A stretch of DNA of 64,000 nt. Source: Bolinopsis microptera. Lineage: Eukaryota > Ctenophora > Tentaculata > Lobata > Bolinopsidae. This document shows, one piece after another, positions 1 to 12,500 of this stretch. Both the position numbers and the translations under genes were made by a program. The notes below the pieces were generated by a model. The model saw nothing but the letters and a program-made list of their open reading frames with translations, was not told where the DNA came from and ran no database searches. Where the stretch lies: contig NC_087073.1 in assembly GCF_026151205.1 (NCBI RefSeq), positions 17,317,837-17,381,836 on the forward strand, read 5' to 3'. The first letter of the stretch is position 1. Each line of letters starts with the position of its first letter.

Positions 1-434
1 AAATGCGCTAGGAATGGTTAGATACAGGCATATAGGGACGTGGAGAGTGGGTAGACGGGTCGAGATGTAGCAAGAACCACCATCAGGGATTGTGTCGATA
101 ATAAAATTGTATTTTGTGACGATGATTAAAGTTTAACCATGAGTGTTTCAAACTTTTATATTGCGAACTGCTGTTGTTTGTGAATAACTTTACAAACACA
201 GCAGGTACTGATTAAAATAGCTTACATTAGCACTACATTCTACAAGATCGTTTCCTAAGGAGTCAAGTTTTCAGTCGTAATGATTTAATGAGCTCTCACG
301 TGCAATTGTTTTGATAACGCAGTTTAAAGTTATGAGAAATATGCGCATTGCACACTGCACTGAAAAGGAATATCCAGATGTGTCTCGCTTATGTTACACA
401 AAATATTAAATATCTAATTTGATTAGTAATAATA

Positions 435-559
435 TATAAAACAAAAGAACAAAACAAAATACCTTCTTATCGAAAGTGAAAGGTATTTGAATACAACTAA
501 AAGTTAAATGAGAATTATGCCTATAAAACAAAAGAAAATACCTTCTTATCGAAAGTGAA
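435..559. repeat. Partial duplication of a PIKfyve exon-intron junction
   Basis: The 3' end of the PIKfyve exon ending at 542, together with the start of its intron (522-559), is repeated at 435-480. A 21-bp stretch (460-480 against 539-559) is identical. The flanking TATAAAACAAAAGAA is shared too, with an 8-bp length difference between copies. The duplicate carries a second copy of the GT donor 79 bp inside the intron. The rest of 1-434 shows no recognisable gene; no final PIKfyve exon could be read there. Confidence 0.85.
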
Positions 560-3500
560 TTTCCTGATGTAGTCGATGATGCCGATAACAATGCGATCCC
601 CGCACATGCCCACTAGTAACGAATAGTCGATTATAGACTGGGCGGCAAGGAAGGCAGTGTCACAGTTAACCGCCTCACGTAGGAATGTTTTGGAGTGGGG
701 ACGGAGGTAGACTGGGTTATCAACTATGTGGTGCAAATAGTTCTCGTCTAAAAGCACCTCGTCAGCTTCTTCTGCTAGCCTGTTTCTTACACTCCCCTGG
801 AGAGAGAGAAGGGTCAGTTAGTTAAGTATAGTAGACTCTTATTTACTGTGGAGGTTTAGGGAAAGGAGAAAACATGCCCATAGTAAATCGGGTTTAGCAG
901 TTAATCGGGGCGCGGTAAATCGGGTTTTACTGTATTTCTCGTATCGCGTCAAAGTGGATCTGCCTAAACGATGAACACTAGGATCTAAAAGTTTCTTAGG
1001 TAAAACTGAAAGTAATAGGGTGTGAAATGGAAGTCAAGGATATACTGATATGCAATCCGATTCGGAAATGTAAATGTTCCTAGATAATAGCATTTACAGG
1101 AACAAATCGGATCTTCTGGCGGAAACTGTACATCTTGTAGCGTGACTCTAGATCTTTGCACGTATGACCGGCCTTAGTTACAGGATACTCAGGTTTATCG
1201 GCTCTTTGTTAAGTAGGTAGGAATAGTTCACAATAGTTTAGAGACCATGATACCTCACTTAGCTAGCTACTAAAATCATACGCACTTTTAAACGATACGC
1301 TCTATGCTGCGTACAAATGCTTAGTTGTGATCGTACTGTAAAACACAATTATACTGAGAAAATTTACGGATTAGTAGCGATACGAGATTCACTGTGAAGC
1401 AAACGGACCGTTTTAGAATTTAAGTCATATTTAAAATGTAGTTAAAAACAATGTCACTACGAACCTTGGTGCATATAAATTAAAGATATTGTAATCAAGC
1501 CTTTGGCAAGCGCTACGAATAAATCGAGAAAACGGCTACTTACTTTTTGATCATTTTCAAATTGACGATTAAAAGTAATTAGGTTTAACAGGTTTAAAGG
1601 TTTAGCAACAGAAAAGAACTACAACTGACCTTTAGATCGTAGACAGCAGTAGGGGTAACACCATAGAATATGTTCTCCATAATAATAACATCCTGCTTCA
1701 TACTGATCCCACTGTAGGTGTTATTGAAGCCCACAGTACACGCACCTATTATCTTAGCCAGCAAGGTGGGTCTCTTATCAATACTGTCCGTCACGTACTC
1801 GACATAGTTAGGCATGAACATCAGCAGGGCCTGCAGCTCCAGACGGGACATCTCCTTTATAACCCATCTATCATCTTGTGTTTTACTGAAAGCTAGCCCT
1901 GATTTGCCGCCTTTAGCGCGCCATTTGTTGCAGTATGAGAGAGAGTGGATAAAGTCGTTGAGAGCTTCTCCGGGCATTAGCAGGTTACGGAGCTTGTCAA
2001 ACTCAGCCGCGAAGTAGATCTGAAATTAGAGATATTTTGTGTCTGGTATATTCTATCGACTCAACCTGAGATTACACTTATCTTAGATTACACCCACCCA
2101 TAATATTGATTGTACAGATTTTATAGACAGAGAATGTCTATATTGTGATTTAAGCCTAATATCAGATTCACTATGATGACGTGGCTCATTGAAATAGGAA
2201 CCTGGATTGTTGTACATTATATAAAGCGAAAGCTCATTACATATTAAATAATACTGATATCGGGAATGTTTTCAGAGGATTGCCTTATAATTAAATAATC
2301 TATGGCTATTATATTGAGTCCATTGTATAATACAATGGCCGTTGTGTGATCGCTCGTTCCTTGATAAGTTAAAGGCTTAAGAAGAATAAATTTTCGTCGA
2401 GGACCGCTGTGAATATTAAATTATGTATAATATATAAATTATAAGAGTTGTGATTTATACTTATTATATATAGATTTATAATTATAAGAATGATGAGAAT
2501 TATAAGAATATAAATTATAAGTACATGATATTGAAATGTTAACATGTGATTATGTAATTATGTAATTATAATTGTAAAGAGGTTGATGCCCTTAAAAAAC
2601 TGTTGATGCCCTTAAAAAACTCAAGAATCACAAAAGTCCAGGAGTGGATGGTATCACCAACGAGCAACTTAAGTATGGACAGGATGGGTTGGTTGATCAA
2701 CTAGTTGTGTTGTTCAAGAAAGTGTGGGAAGATGAGAAGATTCCTGAGGATTGGTCCAAAGGTGTTATTATCATCGTTGGAAAGAAGGGTGACACCTCTC
2801 ATTGCGCTAACAACAGAGGCATAACATTAAGATCCACAGCCTCGAAGCTCCTTCAGATGATACTCCTGCGGAGACTTAGCATTGGCATGGAAAAATTTCT
2901 CCGGGAGAATCAAAGTGGTTTTAGACAGAATCGCTCATGTATTGACCAGGTTTATTCACTCCGCTGTATTATACACCAATGTATTGAGTATAATATCCCT
3001 CTGTATATTAATTTTGTTGATTTCAAAGCAGCTTTTGATTCGATTGACAGGCAGTTCATTTGGAGAAGTATGCAGCACTACGGCCTACCTGACAAGTACA
3101 TTAGAATCATGAAGGCGTTCTTTACTCACACAGTTAGTGCTGTTAGGGTCAATGGAGAGGTAACAGGTTGGTTTGATGTCAACTCGGGAACTGGGCAAGG
3201 TGATATACAGGGACCACCAGGCCAGTCTTCAACTTTTGTTTGAATTTTTCAGCATACCTTATGGAACTAAACAAGGTCATTAGTAAGGGGGCTTTATTAC
3301 AGCTGCCAGCCCCCGGGGTAGAAGAGAAACATCTCTTGGACACTGATTACGCTGATGACATGGCCATGTTAGATAACTCAAAAGAAGGGCTGCAGGAAAC
3401 CACTGACCTTCTCTGCAAATACAGTGCCTATGCGGGTTTGAAGATTAATGCTGGCAAAACACAGAGCATGGTTGTCAGTAAAAGTGCTTCGCAGAGGCCG

Positions 3501-6500
3501 TATTCTAAAGACGACACCAGTGTGGAAGGTCTCCCAATACAGCAGGTCAGCAGTTTCACTTACTTGGGTGCTATCATCAGTGGGAATGGAACAATTGACA
3601 AAGAATTATCAGCTCGAATTCAAAAAGCCTCTGGGGCATTCTATCAGCTTAGCAGTATATGGTACAGTCGTAACATCAAAACACCAACTAAAATAAGGAT
3701 ATACAAAGCGGCTGTCCTCACTATACTGCTATATGGAAGTGAGGTATGGAATACCACTCAGACGCAGATGAAAAGATTCGAGGTGTTCCATCATAGATGT
3801 CTGAGAAGAATCCTGAAAATCAAATGGTTTTATCACGTATCTAATGCTGACGTACTTAAGCGGGCTAACATCGCCCCTGTTGATACTTTCGTACGAGCAG
3901 CTAGGCTCCGATGGTTTGGCCATGTGGTGAGGATGCCAGAAGAAAGAATACCCAAATATCTTCTGCACTGGATCCCAAAGCATGGTAAAAGATCAAGAGG
4001 CAGACCTCGGAAAAACTGGTTGTCATGCGTCCGGGAGGATGCAGCAATCTTCACAGGTGTCGATAACATCACAATAGAAGATGCAGAACAACAAGCTACA
4101 GACAGGGTTCACTGGAGAGGTCTAATATACCGGAGAAAGGAGTTACTATGTGGTGCAGGCCACTCCAACGACTAGGAGGAGACCTTTTCAAGTACAAGTA
4201 AAGAGGTTTCATGAGGTAGTCACGAGACAGACAAACGATAATAGCGCAAAAAGTGATAGAAGTGATATAATGCGGTTAGCTCCGCAGTATCTAGAGTGTG
4301 TGATCATAAACAGGTACTCATGACTTTGGCGGTATAAGACAGGAACCGGAATGTGAGATCATGTCATGTTGACCGTTATCCAGCAGGTTAATCATGAGAT
4401 CCTAAAGTCCTAATAAAAGTAAATCACAGCTACGACTACATTTGTTGAAGTAAAATGAGTGACACGATGCAAGGCAGATTATAGTCCTCGTGTTATTCAG
4501 GTACGTGTGTAAACTACCCAGGTGAACCAATATATATCTCTATGTGTACACAGTACGTACGCGTTACGTGTGTGCTATTCAATTGTTTATGACTAGTGAA
4601 GCTTGAATCTCAATACACAATAACAACATTTTTATGTAATAGTAAATTAACCGCTGATTTATTGGATTCCAGTAGAATAATTCAATTCTATATAATATTA
4701 ATTTACGTTATAGTATAATAATAACGTATATATATATAATAATACTTTATTATATTATGATAAATTTCAGTATTCAACGCAGGGCCTAACATTGCCCAAC
4801 AGGTCCCTGATAAGCAGGTCAGTAATCCAGAGGGTCAGTACCAAAGTTGAGTAATCACATACATACCACACACTCTACACAAACACTAGGTGGAGCGTGA
4901 AGGATGAACTCAAACGTAATTCAATAGTCATGCTTGTTAAAATACCATCATGTATAATAGTTTGTGAGATAACTTCTCAGCGCAGTGGATTGCTGGTTTA
5001 CTAAATGTTAATTCACAAAAGCACGCACGGCAAAATGTATTTTGTATAAGCTTCCACACACAGCACATTTTACTGGTTCAACACGTGAATATAATATGTC
5101 TACTGTGAAGTTATTAAATTCAGATTACTGAGGACTTTAAAATTACTTAGGACAAGATTACTTACTAGGACATCAAGAGTATGATAACAGATAATATTTA
5201 ATTTTGTCATGGAGACTATTGTAGTTGCAATAGCATTATATTTCACTGCATCCTAATACCAATATTGAATTATTAAGATGCCGTTAAAACGCTTTAAATA
5301 TTAAAATAAAAGATTATATTGTAAGTTTGTAATATCTAGGAAATAACCACTCCTACCTTGCAGAAGAACTTTGTGGGTCCATCCTGGAAGTCCACATCAA
5401 TGTGATTAGACTTATTAATAACACACTCCTCCCCCAACATGTGATCAGCACTCTTCTGTCTCCTGTGGGACAAGTGACCGGGTAGTGAGGAAGGTTTGTT
5501 GCTGTGATCACTGCTGCTGTGTTCTCCTGATCCGTTACTCGTTACTGTCAGCCAGTGTCCCACCTTATCCTCAACTTCAGGAATGTTAGCGGAGTAAGAC
5601 TTAGCGTGAGATGTCTTCCTGGAGCTGGAGCTGCTGCCGGTTTTGGTAACCAGCTCCTGGTCCGGGAGGTTTAGAGTTGTGTTGCCTGGTTTGAGGAGTT
5701 GGAGCTTGGCACGGTATTGTTCACAGGAGAGCGCGTACGCTATGATGCTGGTGAAGTGCTTCTCGTTTACAAGGACTGTGGGGCGGGATCCTCCTGTTAG
5801 ATGGTGGTGTTCTTCTATTGGGAACAGCGGCTGAGAGAGGACAAGTGTGTTAGTGTGTTGGTTATTATTTTAGATTAAAACTAAAATTAGATTACATCCT
5901 AATGTGTACATCGTTTACTCAATAGTTAATACTTGTTACTAAAACTGCTGTCGTACACACCGACGGTGCTTGATAAAATCAAAATTGTACAATATAAATA
6001 ATAACAATAATTTACCTCGATTTTCTTGTAGGTGTCAGTGAGAGCCTTGAACAGTTTCCTAGTACCAGATGCCATCTTACTAAACCTACTCTCCGGGTGC
6101 TTCAGATCGTCCACCTTTGTATCACACAACTTCTCTGACATCCCACCATTTCCGTGCTCTTCGATCTTCTCCGAGCTCAACAAGTCATCCAATGACCTGT
6201 GCAGGGACCTGCGCCCATGCTTACTGCATGACGTCTTAGTTAAAGTAACACTGTTCCTTAAGTCCAGATACCCGTCAGACCGTACACGCCGATGTGATTT
6301 GCAAGCTTTATCAGGGATTTTAGGAGACATTGTAGCGGTGGATGAATCATCAGGCGTACCACTGAGTAGCTCCGAGGAGGCGTAAACATGGGGTTTCACC
6401 TTGGGTTTACGTTTAATATCAGCTAGGTACTTATTCCAGGTGTCTATACAGAACACTAGCTCGCTTTGTAGTCTGTATATCGATCTGCGGATCTCTATCG

Positions 6501-9500
6501 GAGATTTAGAGGGGTTGGTGGTGATCTCAGTCATTTTCTGACGGAAAGTCGTGTCTTCTGTTGCTAGTTTGGTTCGGGATTCTTTTATTGTGTTCTCTTC
6601 TAATCCTGTGAACGCCTCTAACTTCTCGTTGACTGCCTGAAAGTGTATTTATGTAATTTGACACGTGACTCACGCTGCACAGTGAGTTATTACTGCAACT
6701 GTGTTACAATTTTCAAAGAAAAGCTACAAAATACGTGAGGATTTGGCCAAATGAACATCTCATCGTCATAATGCGTAGGAAATGAAACATTTACATGAAA
6801 TTTGATACGCAGACATAAGTGTAAGCCATTAAAAGCGATATCATTACAAATTCTGATTGAAGTCTGCACAATGTCTGCACAACTAATGATAAGATAATTA
6901 CACAGGCCTACAACTCTTCAGGTCCGCTGATTGTTTAAGAGACCATAAAGTAATTGATTAAGATAAAACACAGGACATACCTTGAGCGCAGTGTTTATCT
7001 TGGTGACTGTCTCGTTGAGTAAGACCCCATTAGACACATTTATATCAGTAAACTTATCCTCAAAGTTGTACCTGGAGAACAGAGGTGCCACCTCAGCAAT
7101 CCTGATATCATTGCGAGTAAAGCACGCCACGATGTTCCCCAAAGCGAAGAAGTTAGTGTGGTACCGGTGGTAGGAGTGCGGGCACGGTGATCTAACATAC
7201 AGACAGTTCTCGTAGAACTTCAGCTCCAGGAACTTTGCGAAGGAGTAGTTCCAGGTTTCCTTGGATACAATGCTGATCTCTGACATGTGGAGACACTTGG
7301 TGCAGACACTCCACATGATGGGTGTGTTGCTAACACTCTCTATAACAGAGGACAGCTTGCTCATCTTCAGGTTCACGCTCTGTCCGTTGTGGACAAACCT
7401 CCGTTCGTGGTCCACAATGTCAGTTTTACAGCACTGTTCCGGGCATTGGTACGTGCTCTGGTAACAGTAATCTCTCAGGAACAGACCCAGAGTCAGATCG
7501 TTCTTACCGTAGAACTGCATGCTGAGAGACCATGGGCTGATACAGGGGTGGGGATGGTTGAAAGATTTGATGGATAGAGACGAAAACAGAACAAGGAGTT
7601 TCTGGTGATGATAGAAATCAAGACAGTCAATGTCTTTCCCCTTCAAGTTCTGCTCGAATCTGGTTTGTATTCGGTAGGGTGCCTCTGGGTGGCACTCTTC
7701 TCCAATGATAGAACCATTCGTGCTCCTGTCCTCGTCCTTCTCAAACTCCCAATAACCAAAGGCCCTGTAAAACGCCAGATCATCAACAGAGCACGACGTG
7801 ATAACTTGTCTTGTTGGAGATAAAGACTTGCCGTGGTCCGTGTCCCCATTTGTGTGAGCTTCTGCTCCGTTCAGAGGGTCAATCAACTTGGAGGGGTCGG
7901 GTGTGAGTAGCTGAGAACTGAAGTAGATGAGATCGTCAAAATACAGTCGAGTAGGACACTTGTTACCGACCTCAGTGCACAAGTAAGGTACTGAGGGCCT
8001 ACAAAACGGAGTGATGGAGAACAGGGTGTTGTGAACCATGTCCTCCAAAGCTTTGTCTGCTTCAGTCACTGCCAAGGATCCAGGTAAGGAGCCGTCCTCT
8101 GATATGTCGTCATGGTCCATGATAGACATCTTGCTGTTTGAAGGACTAAGTCCCAACAGAGTCTCACTTTTAACACTCAACTCACTAACCCCGCTTAGAG
8201 AAAGAGGATTGTTAATGTTCACACTCAACTCACTAACCCCGCTTAGAGAATGAGGATTGTTAATGTTCACACTCAACTCACTAACCCCGCTTAGAGAATG
8301 AGGATTGTTAATGTTCGCACTTAACTCGCTCAGAGATTGAGGAGAATCAGGGACAAGTGACAGACAGGGACTAGTGTGACCGTTTGTATTTGTGTTGGAG
8401 TGACTGATGAAGGTTGGGGCTTCAGATACTTGGCTGTTGGATCTCATGTCAAAGTTTGGTCCTCTCCAGTGGAGTTTACACTTTTTTAGGTAGTTGAACT
8501 CTAGCCTGCGATTGTATAATGCGTACAAGTAAAACATCGCGACCTTCTTTACCTTTTTAAGGACAAGCTTGCTTTCACCAAACAGAAGGATGGTCTTGGT
8601 TAAATGTCGATCACAACCGTTGAAGAATAGCAAGGGCTTGTTAGCGCCGCAGAACCCTCTCATAAAGTCAGCTCGGAAGTCTTTGCAGTGCCCAAGTTTG
8701 TTCTTCGATGATTCGCTAGCATCATCCGAGTTAGTGATAAAGGTAACATTTTCAAGGTTCTGTATAATGTCACCCTGGGTACTCCGGGCTATCTTCTCTA
8801 TCTGGCCTTGCTTCAAATTCAGGATTAAAGTTATTCCTTTGTTCAATAGCTCATCTTTCGCTATCTGCGACACAGACTTTTCAACGATCAAGACGTCCGG
8901 TTCAAAAGAAGCAACTCGACTGATAACTTTAGTCAGGAATTCTTTCTCTTGAAGGAAGACTGGGTTAAGTGAGGTCAGCTTGTTAAGAACACGCTGGTAT
9001 GATATTGAGCCGTTTAGTAACATTATTTTTGGATTAGTTATATGGCTCTGCATTTTTTTATGAGCAATAGTCTTAGTACAAACATATCCATCCAGGATGC
9101 ATGAATCCTCAGGGTCACCAAGCAGTTTCTTGAACTTGACATATTTCCTTATATCCATAGAGTCTCCATTCATTGGATTTGGAGTGACATCATTAGCAGC
9201 TTCACCCACCACCTTTCTGAGAATGGAACGCCAAGAAGTCGATATGTGTTCCTTATCGATCAAGGTGTCCAGAACGGCGTCCATGTGGTCCTCGTAGATA
9301 TTGTTGAGGCCTCTAATTCGGTGGTCTACACGATCCAAGTTTGGTAGATCAAGATCAGGAATTTCTCCAAATGGTGGAATGTTGAGATTTGGGTTGGGAC
9401 TCTTTTCTTGCTTGATGCAGCGATTTAGGATTTCGATACCAAAACTCTCAGCATTTTTCAGCTGATCAGATTCGGCGTGCTGATCGCTCTTCAAATACAT

Positions 9501-12500
9501 TTTAGCAGTGCAATTCATGGAATCTATCATCCGATTCAGCTCCATCCCCATCGTATCATCAAGACTCTGCGAGGTATTCAGGGTCGCATCAGAGCTTTGC
9601 CAATACTCTTCATCAAGATCTTTGTCGACATCAACATGAACGAAAGAAGCAGTACTTGTGTGTATGTCAAAAGCTTGACTACTGGCCTTTGCTTCTTGAA
9701 TCATCCGGTGTATCCAGTTAGTAGAGTTCTTCTCTGGTTCCCTCTTAATCTGCTCATACAACATAACCGTGTTCTCGTTGTAATCATCCTTAGGTCCGAT
9801 CTTGAAGATAGATTTAGCAGGATTAACTGGCTCGAGTCTGTTCGTTTCTATCCAATCAGCCAGCATAGCACCAGCGTCCTCTGGCTTCTGGAGATGCTGA
9901 GAGAGCCAAGTGAGGATGTCAGCCTCGTGGAACGACTCTGAGGTGTACCGGAGACGGTACCAGGAGGGTTGGACTGGTACCGTGGAGCTGGGAGATCGGA
10001 ACAAGCTCCACATAAAGTGGAGGTTTATCTTCTGTACATCCTCCTCTTTCAGCTCCTCCTGAGAATTGTTTCTTTGTCAGTTTGTGTGTTTCTCACAGTC
10101 AGAAGGAGCAATAATAGATTCTATGGGAGCCGGGAGGACTGAGTCATTGTTATATTTGTTTTATGGTTACAGCTACCAGCTAATATATTTGGGTTCCATA
10201 AAATTCCATAAATATATATGACAGTAGATATTGCATGCCAGACATGGGCCATGGCTTCAGTTTTGCTTACGCATTACTACTAAGATCATAATTTAAAAAT
10301 GCAAAACTATCCTGCTTTTGTTTTGAAGAAATGTTTTTATCTTTAATCTATAGTCTATAGACCTGCATACCGTAATTCAAATAGTAGCTACTTCTAACCT
10401 GCAAGAAATCACTAAAGGGATCAGCGAGAGGGGAATCTGGTTCACTGGTCCTATCTACAGTAGGAGAAGAGAAGATAAGTCCCTTAGTTGTGTTTGATCT
10501 CTTTCTCTCTACCTTCTGATGTTTAGACTTAGACTGAAGACAATACTTACACACCCTTAGTTGAACCTGAAACAGAGATACTGTTAAGTTAAGATACTGT
10601 TACTAAGGTACTGAACTTACTAATACTAAGGTACTGTTACTAAGGTACTGTTACTAATACTAAGGTACTGTTACTAATACTAAGGTAGTGTTACTAAGGT
10701 ACTATTACTAATACTAAGGTACTGTTACTAAGGTACTGTTACTAATACTAAGGTACTGTTACTAAGGTACTTCTACTAATACAAAGGTACTGTTACTAAG
10801 GTACTGTTATTAATGCTAAGGTACTGTTACTAAGGTACTGTTACTAATACTAAGGTACTGTTACTAAGGTACTGTTAATAATACTAAGGTAGTGTTACTA
10901 AGGTACTTTTACTAATACTAAGGTACTGTTACTAAGGTATTGTTACTAATACTAAGGTAGTGTTACTAAGGTACTGTTACTAATACTAAGGTACTGTTAC
11001 TAAGGTACTGTTACTAATACTAAGGTACTGTTACTAAGGTACTGTTACTAATACTAAGGTACTGTTACTAAGGTACTGTTACTAATACTAAGGTAGTGTT
11101 ACTAAGGTACTGTTACTATTACTAAGGTACTGTTACTAAGGTACTTTTACTAATACTAAGGTACTGTTACTAAGGTACTGTTACTAATACTAAGGTAGTG
11201 TTACTAAGGTACTGTTACTAATACTAAGGTACTGTTACTAAGGTACTGTTACTAATACTAAGGTAGTGTTACTAAGGTACTGACTACTGTTACTAAGGTA
11301 CTGTTACTAAGGTACTGTTACTAATACTAAGGTACTGTTACTAAGGTACTGTTACTAATACTAAGGTACTGTTACTAAGGTACTGTTACTAAGGTACTGT
11401 TACTAATACTAAGGTACTGTTACTAAGGTACTGTTACTATTACTAAGGTACTGTTACTAAGGTACTGTTACTAATACTAAGGTACTGTTACTAAGGTACT
11501 GTTACTAATACTAAGGTACTGTTACTAAGGTACTGTTACTAATACTAAGGTACTGTTACTAAGGTACTGTTACTAATACTAAGGTACTGTTACTAAGGTA
11601 GTAAAATACCTTAACTCTCTGAAAGAGATACTCTTATAAGAGCCCCCTGTAACCCAACGTCATGCCTATATTTGGGACGAGTGAGGTGTATTGGTTTCGT
11701 TACACCGCGCCCTAATTACATCTGGGTAATATTAGAGCGTGCTTCTGAGCACACTTGTACGGAACAGCTGGGTAGCAAGCTCTGAACCTCACCAGGTACA
11801 GAAGGGGACTGGGGAGCTGGAGAGGAGTAGTACTTCATAGGGGCAGCTGGGTCGGAGGGGGTATTATGAATTATCGTCATAGAGCTGGTACAGTGGTGTA
11901 TTGCAGTATTGCGTAATATTACACGTATTGATACACAAATATTAGGAATATTTGTATATATCAAACGGTATATGCGACTCTGTATAAAACCTGTAACTAG
12001 TGTCTAAAAATAAACGTTTATTAACAATAATGTAGTGTTCTAAATTAAATTAACATTATATAAATTCACAAACCTCTGCATCACCATATCCCGCTATCTT
12101 TCCGCTTATAACGTCGCTACAGCAGTCATAGCAGAAGATCTGACCACAAAGTCTGCAATGATGTCGTCGTTTGAAGGTAGTGAAGAGAGTACTACACTCG
12201 TAACACTCCTGTAGATAATACAGCTTGTTAATTAATTAGCTTATTAGTTAATTAGCTTGTTAATGTGCTTATAATAGTGTTAGTGAACCCTACTATAAAG
12301 TGAGTTGTACCTCCTATACAGCTATACGGTGCTATCTAATATAAGGTAATATTGTAAGTGTTATTGTTGTACAGTATGTTATTGTGTGGACGTGGCAACA
12401 CGTCTAGTTATAGGTTATCTTGTTTGAAATCAGACCGACGGCCTTGTTACACTAGTTTCATTAAATAAGGTTATAAGGCCCCAGGCTGCCATTTGGTTAA

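Noticed and set aside
1..434. Final exon of PIKfyve
   Set aside because: No reading frame matching the expected C-terminal end was found; it probably lies outside the window.
10586..11602. CRISPR array
   Set aside because: Units are contiguous with no unique spacers, and the genome is eukaryotic.
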